Shown here piece after piece: positions 27,093 through 35,983 of a DNA stretch of 55,113 nucleotides. The translations under genes and the position numbers were made by a program. Location of the stretch: positions 1 to 55,113 of the forward strand of contig DBNK01000020.1 of the NCBI GenBank assembly GCA_002298335.1. The letters run 5' to 3'. The notes beneath the pieces were generated by a model. The model searched no databases and had not been told where the DNA came from. It saw nothing but the letters and a program-made list of their open reading frames with translations. Numbering within the stretch: the first letter of the stretch is position 1; every line of letters begins with the position of its first letter. Origin of the DNA: Thalassolituus sp. UBA674. GTDB taxonomy: Bacteria > Pseudomonadota > Gammaproteobacteria > Pseudomonadales > Oceanobacteraceae.

Positions 27093-28156
27093 CAGTCAAA
27101 ACTCCTCATGGCCAGGCCTGCCGCAATCATCAGGGACGGCGCGTTCTCTGCCAGCAGAGACGCATTCACCTTCTGGGAAATTGTCATGGAAACAAACGGA
27201 TTGGCAATAATGACCGGCGTATCCAGCACATCACTGACCATATCATCCAGGCCTTTGACCATGGCAGCACCACCGGCCAGCACAATCAGATCCACATCGT
27301 TGAATTTACTGGATGAATAGAAAAACTGCAGGGAACGGCTGAGCTGCTGCACCACAGCGCGACGGAAGGGATCCAGCACAGCGGCCTCGTAGTCATCCGG
27401 CAGGCTGGCATCCTGCTTTGCACGCTCGGCTTCATCGTAGCTCAGACCGTAGCGGCGCATGATATCTTCGGTCAGCTGACGGCCACCGAACAACTGCTCA
27501 CGGGTATAAATACTGGCGCCTCTGTGCAGGATATTCATGGTGGTCATGGTCGAGCCGACATCCAGAATTGCCACGACTTCAGGGTTCACCCCCTCTATCT
27601 GCCCGGCCAGTAACTCATAGGCGCGTTCGGTACAGAACGCTTCCACGTCGACCTTAGCAACTTCAAGGCCGGCAATTTCTGCGGAATCTTTGCGGCGTTC
27701 GACGGTCTCAGAACGGCAGGCGGCCAGAAGCACATCCACCGTGTCTTTGTTGTTCTCGGTAGGGCCAATGATTTCCCAGTCGAGGGCAACTTCTTCAATC
27801 GGGTAAGGAATGTACTGGTCAGCTTCGGCGCGGATCTGGTAATCCATTTCATCGTCACTCAGATCAGCGCTCATCTGCACGATCTTGGTAATGACGGAAG
27901 AACCAGCGACAGCCAGCACAGCGGCTTTGGCCGTAGTACGGGAGCGCGTTACTGCGCGGCGCACGGCCTCAGCAACGGCTTCTTCATTATTGATGCTCTG
28001 CTCGACGACCGCATTGGCCGGCAGCGGCTCCGATGCGTAGGATTCGACCCGATAGCTGTGACCGGCCCGGCTAAGCTCCAATACCTTAACGGACGTTGAG
28101 CTTATGTCGATGCCGAGCAGCGGTTTATTTTTCTTATTAAACAGGCCTGCTAACAC
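27092..28156 (-). CDS. pilM: Type IV pilus assembly actin-like ATPase PilM
   Basis: 354 residues. FtsA/actin-like fold, with phosphate-1 loop G-I-D-I-S-S-T-S-V-K (about 15-24), phosphate-2 D-V-G-S-T-M-T (about 195) and adenosine motif V-L-A-G-G-A-A (about 289). It is a cytoplasmic platform that binds the N-terminus of PilN. First gene of pilMNOPQ-aroK-aroB, divergent from the PBP1A gene, an arrangement shared with Pseudomonas. Confidence 0.96.
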   Translation of the reverse strand: MLAGLFNKKNKPLLGIDISSTSVKVLELSRAGHSYRVESYASEPLPANAVVEQSINNEEAVAEAVRRAVTRSRTTAKAAVLAVAGSSVITKIVQMSADLSDDEMDYQIRAEADQYIPYPIEEVALDWEIIGPTENNKDTVDVLLAACRSETVERRKDSAEIAGLEVAKVDVEAFCTERAYELLAGQIEGVNPEVVAILDVGSTMTTMNILHRGASIYTREQLFGGRQLTEDIMRRYGLSYDEAERAKQDASLPDDYEAAVLDPFRRAVVQQLSRSLQFFYSSSKFNDVDLIVLAGGAAMVKGLDDMVSDVLDTPVIIANPFVSMTISQKVNASLLAENAPSLMIAAGLAMRSFD

Positions 28157-28223
28157 GGTAAATCCCCTTCTAATTCGAAGACTTGCAAAAACAAGCTAAC
28201 ACGAATCCTATTATGCCGTGGCC

Positions 28224-28253
28224 ATTATAAGCACAATCCTGCTAAAAGAACAA
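28224..28253 (-). promoter_or_regulatory. Likely sigma-70 promoter of the pilM operon
   Basis: On the minus strand, TTGTTC (-35, 28253-28248), an 18-nt spacer and TATAAT (-10, 28229-28224) lie about 70 nt before the pilM ATG. The match is good at -10 and weak at -35. Confidence 0.5.
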
Positions 28254-28267
28254 AAAAGCCGTATAAT
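28239..28267 (+). promoter_or_regulatory. Likely sigma-70 promoter of the PBP1A gene
   Basis: CTGCTA (28239-28244), a 17-nt spacer and TATAAT (28262-28267), about 50 nt before the ATG at 28316. It overlaps the divergent pilM promoter. Confidence 0.5.
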
Positions 28268-28315
28268 CGCCCGCCTTGCTTTTATATACATGAGTATCCG
28301 CGCCTGACAACTGTT

Positions 28316-30826
28316 ATGACCCGTCCAAAAGCGCTCTACCTGGCCATATTCTGGCTGCTGATGGCAGTCTCCTCAGCCACCCTGATGGGTGTGTCTGCCA
28401 TATACCTCTATCTTGAGCCCGGGCTGCCCGACGCCGAAGCGCTGAAAGAGGTCGAACTGCAGACGCCATTACGGGTGTACACTGCGGATGGCCTGCTGAT
28501 CAGCGAGTTTGGTGAGAAGCGCCGTACGCCAATCGCCTACGACGATATTCCCCAGCAGTTTATCGATGCCCTGCTGGCTTCTGAAGATGAAGGTTTCTTT
28601 GAGCACTCAGGCATCGCCGTGAAAGGACTTGCCCGGGCGGTGTTCGAGCTGGTGACAACCGGTCGCAAACAATCCGGCGGCAGCACCATCACCATGCAGG
28701 TGGCCAAAAACTATTATCTGTCGAGTGAAAAAACCTTCACCCGTAAGTTCACCGAGATTCTTCTGGCGCTGAAAATCGAAGAAGCCCTGAGCAAAGAGGA
28801 AATCCTCGAGCTCTATGTCAATAAGGTCTACTTCGGCAAACGTGCCTACGGCATCGAAGCGGCCAGTCAGGTGTACTACGGCAAACCAATCCGCGAACTC
28901 AACCTGGCTCAGCTGGCCATGATCGCCGGCCTGCCCCAGGCGCCTTCGGCCGCCAACCCGGTCAACAATCCGCAACGCGCCATTGCCCGCAGAAACTATG
29001 TTCTCGGACGCATGCTGCAGCTGGGGAAAATTACTGAAGAAGATTACCGCAGCGCCGCAGATGCGCCGATAGTCGCCGGTCAGTATGGTGCTGACTCCGA
29101 AGTGGATGCGGCCTATGTTGCCGAAATGGCCCGCCAGGAAATGCTGCGGCGTTTTGGCGGCAATGCCTATACCGACGGCTATAAGGTCTACACCACAGTC
29201 ATCGGCCGCAATCAGACAGCAGCCAATGATGCCATTCAGAGGGGCCTGCTGGCCTTTGACCGCACACAGGGGTACCGGGGTGTCAGTGCCAGTCTGCCGG
29301 TTGTGACATTGATGGTTGAAGACAATCCGGTTCTGCAGGAATGGTTCGAACAGACACAGCCAGGCCATGACATTAACTGGCCCGAAACCCTGCAACAATG
29401 GCACTCGCGGCTGCTGAGCATGATCGACCAGAGTGTCGTCCGTGCCGGTATCATCGCGGGTAACAACAACGGCAGCTATCTGGTGTACACCAAAAGTGGC
29501 TTTGTGCGTCTGAACCGCACTGGCACCGCCTGGGCCTTCCCGGAAAGACAGCCTGACCTCAAAACCGGCGATGTAATTCTGGTGGAAAACACTCCGGCCG
29601 GTGCACGCCTGGCACAGATCCCGGAAATCGAAGGCGCACTGGTTTCACTCGACCCGCGCAACGGCTCAATCAAGGCTCTGGTGGGCGGGTTCTCCTATTC
29701 AGAAAACCAATTCAACCGGGTCATTCAGTCTGAACGTCAGCCGGGTTCTTCATTCAAGCCCTTCATTTACAGCGCAGCTCTGGCCAATGGCTTTACCACA
29801 GCCAGTATCGTCAACGACGCGCCGGTTATCTTTCAGGATGAGCACCTGGAAAGTGCCTGGCGTCCGGAAAACTACAGTGGTCGCTTCTACGGCCCGACCC
29901 GACTGCGTCAGGCGCTGTACCGCTCCCAGAATCTGGTATCGATCCGCATCCTGAAGCAGATCGGCCTCTCAGCTGCCCTGAACCACCTGGAAAATTTTGG
30001 CTTTCACGACCTGAACCGTGATCTTTCGCTGGCTTTGGGCAGCTCCGTCGTCACACCGCTGGGGCTGGCCGAGGGTTACAGCATCTTCGCCAACGGTGGT
30101 TATAAGATCCGTGCGCACATTATCGAACGCATTGAAAATGACGAAGGAGAGGTACTCTATCAGGCTGATCCCGTCGTCGCCCCCGAATGTGAGTACTGCG
30201 CCCCCATAGCAGCCGGCACACCTGACGATACAGAAGACTTTGATCCGGATGACATGCTGCTTGGCTCATCCGCAACAGATACCGCAGAAACGGAAGAAAA
30301 GCAGCGTATAGCGCTCCGGGTTCTGGACAGCCGTAACCGCTTCCTGACCGTGAATATGATGCAGGATGTCATCCGTCGCGGCACCGGGCGCAAAGCACTG
30401 GCGCTGGGCCGCTCAGATCTGGCCGGAAAAACCGGTACCACCAACGATCAGAAAGACACCTGGTTCTCCGGTTTTAATCCGGAGCTGGTGAGTACCGTCT
30501 GGGTGGGGTATGACCAGCCCAGAACCCTGGGGCGCAGCGCCTCGGGCGGCAGCACCGCTCTGCCCATCTGGATTGATTACATGAAGGTTGCTCTGGCTGG
30601 CATGCCGGAAGGCCATTATGAGCAGCCCGCAGGTATCGTCTCTGCCCGCATTGATCCGGACACCGGATTGCTTGCCCGTCCGGATCAGAGTGATGCCATT
30701 TTCGAATACTTCCGCGAAGAGAATCTGCCAACCGAATACGCCAATCCACATGTTGGCTCTCCATACGGTACAACCGCGACGGATGAAGACTTTAATAGCG
30801 AACTGACACCTGAGCAGCTGTTCTGA
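28316..30826 (+). CDS. mrcA: Penicillin-binding protein 1A (bifunctional transglycosylase/transpeptidase)
   Basis: 836 residues, also called PonA. One N-terminal membrane helix (about 8-32). The GT51 glycosyltransferase domain has the catalytic E-D-E-G-F-F-E-H-S-G (about 92-101) and the G-G-S-T-I-T-M-Q-V-A-K-N motif. An OB-like insert follows. The transpeptidase domain has the active-site S-S-F-K (in R-Q-P-G-S-S-F-K-P-F, about 477), an S-Q-N motif and K-T-G-T-T (about 705). It polymerises and crosslinks peptidoglycan in the periplasm. A SPOR-containing DamX and pilus genes are its neighbours, as in Pseudomonas. Confidence 0.97.
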   Translation: MTRPKALYLAIFWLLMAVSSATLMGVSAIYLYLEPGLPDAEALKEVELQTPLRVYTADGLLISEFGEKRRTPIAYDDIPQQFIDALLASEDEGFFEHSGIAVKGLARAVFELVTTGRKQSGGSTITMQVAKNYYLSSEKTFTRKFTEILLALKIEEALSKEEILELYVNKVYFGKRAYGIEAASQVYYGKPIRELNLAQLAMIAGLPQAPSAANPVNNPQRAIARRNYVLGRMLQLGKITEEDYRSAADAPIVAGQYGADSEVDAAYVAEMARQEMLRRFGGNAYTDGYKVYTTVIGRNQTAANDAIQRGLLAFDRTQGYRGVSASLPVVTLMVEDNPVLQEWFEQTQPGHDINWPETLQQWHSRLLSMIDQSVVRAGIIAGNNNGSYLVYTKSGFVRLNRTGTAWAFPERQPDLKTGDVILVENTPAGARLAQIPEIEGALVSLDPRNGSIKALVGGFSYSENQFNRVIQSERQPGSSFKPFIYSAALANGFTTASIVNDAPVIFQDEHLESAWRPENYSGRFYGPTRLRQALYRSQNLVSIRILKQIGLSAALNHLENFGFHDLNRDLSLALGSSVVTPLGLAEGYSIFANGGYKIRAHIIERIENDEGEVLYQADPVVAPECEYCAPIAAGTPDDTEDFDPDDMLLGSSATDTAETEEKQRIALRVLDSRNRFLTVNMMQDVIRRGTGRKALALGRSDLAGKTGTTNDQKDTWFSGFNPELVSTVWVGYDQPRTLGRSASGGSTALPIWIDYMKVALAGMPEGHYEQPAGIVSARIDPDTGLLARPDQSDAIFEYFREENLPTEYANPHVGSPYGTTATDEDFNSELTPEQLF

Positions 30827-30998
30827 CCGGACTGGTACTTTTTAATTAATATGGATTTTATTTTTTAATTCTTCTGATGGATTAACCAGCCACGCCGGAC
30901 ACCTCATACTCCAGATCAAAGAACGTATGTCCGTTGAATCCACAGGGTTCAGAGACCAATAACAATAATCAGGACCTCAGACACAAGGATGTGTTGAC

Positions 30999-31080
30999 GT
31001 CGTACGGTTTTCTCACCGTAGACACCTCACTCCGTTCTGCTCCGCAGATCCGCTTGTCCGGCCCCGGTCCTGTTCGGGGG
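30999..31080 (+). promoter_or_regulatory. Leader with two hairpins upstream of the 31-kb secreted-protein pseudogene
   Basis: Hairpin 1: GTC+TACGGT (30999-31008, one bulged G) with ACCGTA+GAC (31015-31023). Hairpin 2: CCCCG (31062-31066) with CGGGG (31075-31079), which covers the GGGGG Shine-Dalgarno sequence (31076-31080) 4 nt before the ATG. The rest of 30827-31084 is A/T-rich at 30838-30880 and holds no gene. Whether the hairpins regulate anything is unknown. Confidence 0.35.
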
Positions 31081-31084
31081 ATTT

Positions 31085-32799
31085 ATGATCAGATCGTTTG
31101 TGCTGTTTCTCAGCCTTGCTGCATTACCCGCACTGTCACAGGCAGACATGGTTGCTCTGGATGATCAATCGCTTTCACAGCAACAGGGCGCCGGGATTGC
31201 CTTTGCCCTGGAAGACTTCGTCTTTGACGTCAATGATGCCGTCACCACTGTCACCGGCATTGAGAGTTCCGATGAAAATCAGGTTCTGCAGATAGAGTGG
31301 ACGGAACTCTATATCATGGGAGAAGGCAGTGAAAACGGCACACTGGACCCAAAACCTAAAGCACAGATTTGCACCCCTGGCTCATTCAGTCGGTTCAGGG
31401 CAGCCAGTGGCTGGATCCCTCTGACAATAATTACAACGAAGCCTACCAGGCCTTTGGCAGCGACATAGCCCTTCTGGAAATAGCCACCGACAGCTATCAG
31501 AACCCGATCGAAAGCACCCCGACATGGGGACTGTTCTCCGTGTATCAGGGCTGTGTCTGGGGACAGGACGGGTGTGATGATCCTACCCTCGCCGAAGACA
31601 ATATCACGGAAGAAATTGATGGCCTAAACAATGAGCTGAATACCATAGATCAGGATTTCAGCAATGATAACTATGCATCCGCATACTATGTCCAGGGCAG
31701 CATTAATTACGAGATGAGAGAATACATCGAACCTCAGGAAGTTGAGATAGACAGAGCCGAGGCAGCTGTTGATGAAGCCTATAACGGACCTGATGGCGTC
31801 GAAGCATGGTATTACCGAATGGAACAACGACATCAGGATGAAGTTGCCATTGGTGAATACGTCGATGGCTGCGATGTAGACTGGGACTGCTACGATTATA
31901 ACAACTCGCTCGATGACTATTATGAAGCGTACGGATACTACTCAGAGCAAAAAAAGATTCTTTCGCTGATGTATACACGCACAGGTCAGGAAACCGATAA
32001 AGACGGTGATGGCATCAGCGACGGGGAGCAGGACACTGCAAATATTTCTCTGGCAAGCAGGATGGAAATGCTTGATCGCTACAAAACCCTGTGCGGAACA
32101 GACCTTCAATCCACCAGCTGTACAGATGGTCTGATCATCACCAAGGAAGACCAGAAAGGCGACATTCAGACCGTATCCTTAGCTCTGAGCAGGGGTGTTA
32201 CCCGGCGCGGCGGATTGGATATCGGCTCGAAGTTCACCTTCAAATTCCTCGATGCCGACAACCCTGATCCAGATGCTCCCCTGCGGACTGACTATCTCGA
32301 TATTGATATGAAAGGAGTCTACCTCGACGGTTCGTATTTCCGTCTGTGGGCTCGTGAAGACAGCAATGGTAATTCTGAACTGAATGCCAATATCAGTCTC
32401 AACCTGTATGCCAAAGAAATTAATATCGCCACCTGCGGCTCAATCTGTGAAGTCCCGGGAATGGAGCAGGCAAAGGCCGACTCCACCCTGTATCTGGATA
32501 ACTTCCTGCTGAACCTGAACCTGGGTCACGGTGATATGCAGGCTGTAAAATTCAGTTCCACATCCGATGGTAACTTTATTCTGGAACTTGAAACCCCGAA
32601 ATCTCCACTGGGAGAAGATGGACAACCGATATATGCGGGTGCCCAGGAGACCTACGAAGCCTTCTACAATGAGTCCCAGAAGAGTTACCTCTACGTTGGT
32701 AATATTCAACTGGGTACCGATCCGAGCAAGAACCTCGGCAGTATTACGATCGATGGCCTCCGTGCGACTTACCTGAAAGTCACCAGTCACGACCTTTGA
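31085..32799 (+). pseudogene. Frameshifted exported protein, paralogue of the gene at 50062-51801
   Basis: Two frames together match the intact 579-residue paralogue along its whole length. Frame 1 (31085 to about 31369) has a Sec signal peptide, then V-A-L-D-D-Q-S-L-S-Q-Q-Q-G-A-G and E-W-T-E-L-Y-I-M-G-E-G-S-E-N-G-T. Frame 2 (from 31370) resumes at H-P-W-L-I-Q-S-V and runs to the shared C-terminus L-K-V-T-S-H-D-L. Where the paralogue has CAAATT-GGTAATCTGA-TGCACC, this copy has CAGATT-TGCACC: 10 nt are missing at 31369/31370. Restoring them gives 574 residues. It keeps a Ca-loop-like D-K-D-G-D-G-I-S-D-G. The second half could start at a TTG (31369) but would lack a signal peptide, so the gene is probably dead. 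A sequencing error is possible but a 10-nt loss outside a homopolymer makes that less likely. Confidence 0.88.
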
Positions 32800-32815
32800 G
32801 TGGAAATCACCGCAC

Positions 32816-32842
32816 AAAAAAGCCGGCTTCGCCGGCATTTTT
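32816..32842. terminator. Bidirectional intrinsic terminator
   Basis: AAAAAA-GCCGGC-TTC-GCCGGC-A-TTTTT. It lies between the convergent ends of the pseudogene (+) and the flavoenzyme gene (-) and has A and T tracts on either side, so it can serve both. Confidence 0.9.
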
Positions 32843-32862
32843 ATTCATTCACAAAACGCCTT

Positions 32863-34266
32863 TCAGGCATCAATCAGCTTACCCGGGTTCATCACATTCT
32901 GCGGGTCAAAGACCTGCTTCATGGCTTTCATATAAGCAATTTCAGTTTCTGATCGGGTGTATTGCAGATACGGCTTTTTGGTCATGCCCACACCGTGTTC
33001 GGCAGAGACTGAACCGGCGTATTTCTGTACCGTTTCAAACACCCAGACAGAGACTTTGGAGCATCGCTCAAAGAACTCTTCTTTTGGCAGGTCATCCGGT
33101 TTGAGAATATTCAGGTGCAGGTTGCCATCACCAATATGCCCGAACCAGATGATTTCGAAATCCGGATATTCGCGGGAGACGATGTCATCAATATCACGCA
33201 GGAACGGAGGCACCTTAGAAACAACGACAGAAATGTCGTTTTTATAGGGGGTCCATTCAGAAATGGTTTCTGAAATATCTTCACGCAGGCGCCACAGATT
33301 CGCCGCCTGGGTTTCGCTCTGGCTGATCACACCATCAATCACCCAGCCCTCTTCCATACAGGCTTCAAACATCTGCATGGCCTGATCCATCTCCGACTCA
33401 TTAACGGCTTCGAATTCGATCAGGGCGTAATAATCTGTGCTGGACTCAAACGGTGCGGGTACATCGCCGCGCGCCAGTACTTTCTGCAGGGCTTTGTCGG
33501 AGAAAAACTCAAACGCAGTCAGATCCATACTGCTCTGGAACTGATGCAGCACTTTCATAACGTCATCCAGTTCTGGCACACCCAGCACCAGAACGGTGAG
33601 GTTCTTAGGCTGACGGGTCAGGCGCATGGTCGCTTCAGTGACAAACCCGAGCGTGCCTTCGCCACCGATGAACAGCTGACGCAGGTCGTAACCCGTGTTG
33701 TTCTTCATCAGGTCTTTGTTCAGCTCAAGAATATCGCCTTTACCGGTAACAACAGTCAGACCCGCAACCCAGTCACGGGTCATGCCCCAGCGGATTACCT
33801 TGATGCCACCGGCGTTGGTGGAGATGTTGCCACCAATCTGACTGGAGCCTGCCGAGGCAAAGTCCACCGGGTAGAACAGCCCCTGCTCTTCGGCGTAGTT
33901 CTGCAGCTGTTCGGTGATCACACCAGCCCCACACTTCACGGTGCGGTCTGTGGCATTGAACTCAGTAATCTGATTCATGTAATCGAACGCGACAACAATC
34001 TCGCCGTTGGCTGCGACGGCACCCGCACTGAGGCCGGTACGGCCACCGGACGGCACCAGCGCCAGACCATGTTCATTAGCCAGTTTAACAATGGCTGCCA
34101 CCTGCTCCGTCGTCTTCGGGAAGACGATGGCGGTGGGCTTCGGCGCGTAGACTTTGGTCCAGTCTTTACCGAAGGTTTCGAGTGAATCGGCGTCGGTACG
34201 GACCTTATCCGCGCCTGCGATGTCAGCCAGCAGGCTGATCAGATTCTCTTGCGTCAGAGTCGTCAT
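32863..34266 (-). CDS. FAD-linked oxidase, probably D-2-hydroxyglutarate dehydrogenase
   Basis: 467 residues from the ATG at 34266 (M-T-T-L-T-Q-E), with GGAAAG upstream. A longer frame to 34392 adds 42 residues unlike the family and would cross the promoter area. The FAD-binding PCMH domain has P-S-G-G-R-T-G-L-S-A-G (about 77-87) and S-Q-I-G-G-N-I-S-T-N-A-G-G. The C-terminal FAD-oxidase domain ends with the G-H-I-G-D-G-N-L-H-L-N metal/substrate site and E-H-G-V-G. The family includes D-lactate, glycolate and D-2-hydroxyglutarate dehydrogenases. The divergent position next to serA is the Pseudomonas arrangement in which this enzyme recycles D-2-hydroxyglutarate made by SerA. Substrate is inferred from context. 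Confidence 0.8.
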   Translation of the reverse strand: MTTLTQENLISLLADIAGADKVRTDADSLETFGKDWTKVYAPKPTAIVFPKTTEQVAAIVKLANEHGLALVPSGGRTGLSAGAVAANGEIVVAFDYMNQITEFNATDRTVKCGAGVITEQLQNYAEEQGLFYPVDFASAGSSQIGGNISTNAGGIKVIRWGMTRDWVAGLTVVTGKGDILELNKDLMKNNTGYDLRQLFIGGEGTLGFVTEATMRLTRQPKNLTVLVLGVPELDDVMKVLHQFQSSMDLTAFEFFSDKALQKVLARGDVPAPFESSTDYYALIEFEAVNESEMDQAMQMFEACMEEGWVIDGVISQSETQAANLWRLREDISETISEWTPYKNDISVVVSKVPPFLRDIDDIVSREYPDFEIIWFGHIGDGNLHLNILKPDDLPKEEFFERCSKVSVWVFETVQKYAGSVSAEHGVGMTKKPYLQYTRSETEIAYMKAMKQVFDPQNVMNPGKLIDA

Positions 34267-34380
34267 GCTTCTTTCCGGGTTGATTCTGCCCTGTTTCTGC
34301 ATAGGAGCTGCGCTGATCTCCCTCAGTTCACGGTCGAAATGAGAGAGAAAAGCCGCTTCAGGGCTCACTTTAACGGGCGT

Positions 34381-34394
34381 GTATGCTAGCATAC
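34381..34394. promoter_or_regulatory. Perfect 14-nt palindrome between the flavoenzyme and serA genes
   Basis: GTATGCTAGCATAC sits in the divergent intergenic region, about 115 nt from either start. It is a candidate operator for coordinate control. The regulator is not known. Confidence 0.4.
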
Positions 34395-34432
34395 GCGCCT
34401 CTTTTTTCGGAGTGCTTTCCGCCCCGGAGCAC

Positions 34433-34456
34433 AGACAGGGCCTTCCGGCTCTGTCT
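34433..34456 (+). promoter_or_regulatory. Hairpin in the serA leader
   Basis: AGACAGGGCC (34433-34442) pairs with GGCTCTGTCT (34447-34456), 10 bp with one G-T, loop TTCC. A smaller palindrome GCCCATTGGGC follows at 34472-34482. Both lie in the 110 nt before the serA ATG. No T tract is present, so termination is uncertain. Confidence 0.4.
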
Positions 34457-34499
34457 TAGATATGTAACAGCGCCCATTGGGCTACATTAGGTACCTGCC

Positions 34500-35729
34500 A
34501 TGTCAAACACGTCACTGGATAAAAGCAAGATCCGTTTTCTGCTGCTGGAAGGCGTACACCAGTCCGCACTCGATACCCTGAGTGCCGCCGGTTACACCAA
34601 CATCGAATACCTGAAAACGTCCCTGCCGGATGACGAGCTGAAAGCCAAAATCAAGGACGCTCATTTTGTCGGTATCCGTTCCCGTACTCAGCTGACCGAA
34701 GACATCTTCGCCGCGGCTGAGAAGCTGATTGCGGTTGGCTGTTTCTGTATCGGTACCAACCAGGTAGACCTGAAAGCAGCAACCAAGCGCGGTATCGCGG
34801 TGTTCAATGCGCCGTATTCCAACACCCGCTCTGTAGCCGAACTGTCACTGGCTGAGATCATCATGCTGATGCGTGGCATTCCTGAGCGTAACGCCCAGTG
34901 TCACCGTGGCGGCTGGAACAAGTCGGCCGATAACTCCTTCGAAATCCGTGGTAAAAAGCTGGGTATCGTCGGTTACGGTTCCATCGGTACTCAGCTGTCC
35001 GTGATGGCAGAAAGCATGGGTATGGAAGTGTACTTCTACGATGTGGTTACCAAGCTGCCGCTGGGTAATGCGCGCCAGGTCGGTACCCTGAACGAACTGC
35101 TGAACATCGCTGACGTCATCTCCCTGCACGTTCCTGAAACCGAAGCGACCAAGTGGATGATGGGCGCAGAACAGTTTGCCCAGATGAAGCAGGGCTCCAT
35201 TCTGCTGAACGCCTCCCGCGGTACGGTCGTGGACATTGACGCACTGGCTGACGCTCTGCGCAGCAAGAAGCTGCTGGGTGCTGCCATTGACGTATTCCCG
35301 GTTGAGCCACGCTCCAACAACGAAGAATTCGTTACCCCGCTGCGTGAGTTCGACAATGTCATCCTGACCCCGCACGTGGGTGGCTCCACTCTGGAAGCAC
35401 AGGAAAACATCGGTAAGGAAGTGGGTGAGAAGCTGGCTCAGTACAGCGACAAGGGTACGACCACCTCTTCCGTGAACTTCCCGGAAGTGGCGCTGCCATC
35501 CAACGCCAAAGTGCACCGTATCCTGCACATCCACAAAAACGTTCCGGGCGTGATGAATGCCATCAACAGCATTTTCGCCGAGAACAATATCAACATCTGT
35601 GGTCAGTACCTGCAGACTGTTGAAGAAGTGGGTTACGTGGTGATTGATGTGTCGACCGATGCGTCTGAGCTGGCGCTGGAGAAAATTAAGGAAGTTGAGG
35701 GCACAATCCGCGCCCGCGTCCTTTATTAA
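34500..35729 (+). CDS. serA: D-3-phosphoglycerate dehydrogenase SerA
   Basis: 409 residues, the E. coli-type length. The NAD-binding motif G-Y-G-S-I-G is near residue 160, the catalytic Arg in N-A-S-R-G-T-V-V-D near 240, and the Glu/His pair with H-V-G-G-S-T near 292. A C-terminal ACT domain (V-P-G-V-M-N-A-I-N, last ~75 residues) gives serine feedback inhibition. It makes 3-phosphohydroxypyruvate, first step of serine synthesis, and can reduce 2-oxoglutarate to D-2-hydroxyglutarate. ATG preceded by AGG. Structured repeats begin 4 nt after its stop codon. Confidence 0.97.
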   Translation: MSNTSLDKSKIRFLLLEGVHQSALDTLSAAGYTNIEYLKTSLPDDELKAKIKDAHFVGIRSRTQLTEDIFAAAEKLIAVGCFCIGTNQVDLKAATKRGIAVFNAPYSNTRSVAELSLAEIIMLMRGIPERNAQCHRGGWNKSADNSFEIRGKKLGIVGYGSIGTQLSVMAESMGMEVYFYDVVTKLPLGNARQVGTLNELLNIADVISLHVPETEATKWMMGAEQFAQMKQGSILLNASRGTVVDIDALADALRSKKLLGAAIDVFPVEPRSNNEEFVTPLREFDNVILTPHVGGSTLEAQENIGKEVGEKLAQYSDKGTTTSSVNFPEVALPSNAKVHRILHIHKNVPGVMNAINSIFAENNINICGQYLQTVEEVGYVVIDVSTDASELALEKIKEVEGTIRARVLY

Positions 35730-35733
35730 GACC

Positions 35734-35852
35734 GGAGCTGCCTGCGTTGTCAGAGCTGTGTTAAAAATGTCTTCGGAATGCTCACTTACACTCAAGTAAG
35801 CTGCGCTTCCTCAGACATTTTGGCCTTGCTCTGACGGCCTCGGCTACGCTCC
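35734..35852 (+). repeat. Structured intergenic repeat, copy B (directly after serA)
   Basis: Same four-stem fold as copy A but with different stem sequences. Stem 0: GGAGC (35734-35738) with GCTCC (35848-35852), plus GCC/GGC. Stem 1: GTCAGAGC (35749-35756) with GCTCTGAC (35828-35835), perfect. Stem 2: AAAATGTCT (35764-35772) with AGACATTTT (35813-35821), perfect. Stem 3: CTTAC (35785-35789) with GTAAG (35796-35800). A CTTTTT run follows at 35859-35864. Confidence 0.88.
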
Positions 35853-35862
35853 TGACGGCTTT

Positions 35863-35950
35863 TTAGATCCAAATCAGAATGCTCATTTACTCCCGGTAAA
35901 CTGTGCTTCTTCAAAGAACTTCGCCTTGCCTGACCTTCGCTCGCGACGCT
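35863..35950 (+). repeat. Structured intergenic repeat, copy C (degraded)
   Basis: In tandem with copy B. It keeps the central hairpin TTTAC (35886-35890) / GTAAA (35896-35900) with a 5-nt loop and the blocks AATGCTCA, TGTGCTTC and GCCTTGC. Outer stems are not convincing. Confidence 0.65.
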
Positions 35951-35983
35951 GGAGAGATATTCTCTGAATTGCTCTGACGGCCC

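Noticed and set aside
31360..31375. Programmed ribosomal frameshift in the 31-kb gene
   Set aside because: There is no slippery heptamer at the junction, and the paralogue shows that ten bases are simply missing.
34267..34392. N-terminal extension of the flavoenzyme
   Set aside because: The added residues do not resemble the family; the ATG at 34266 has a ribosome-binding site and correct length.
34845..35795. 316-codon minus-strand frame opposite serA
   Set aside because: serA is certain; this frame also runs into the structured repeat and has no domain.
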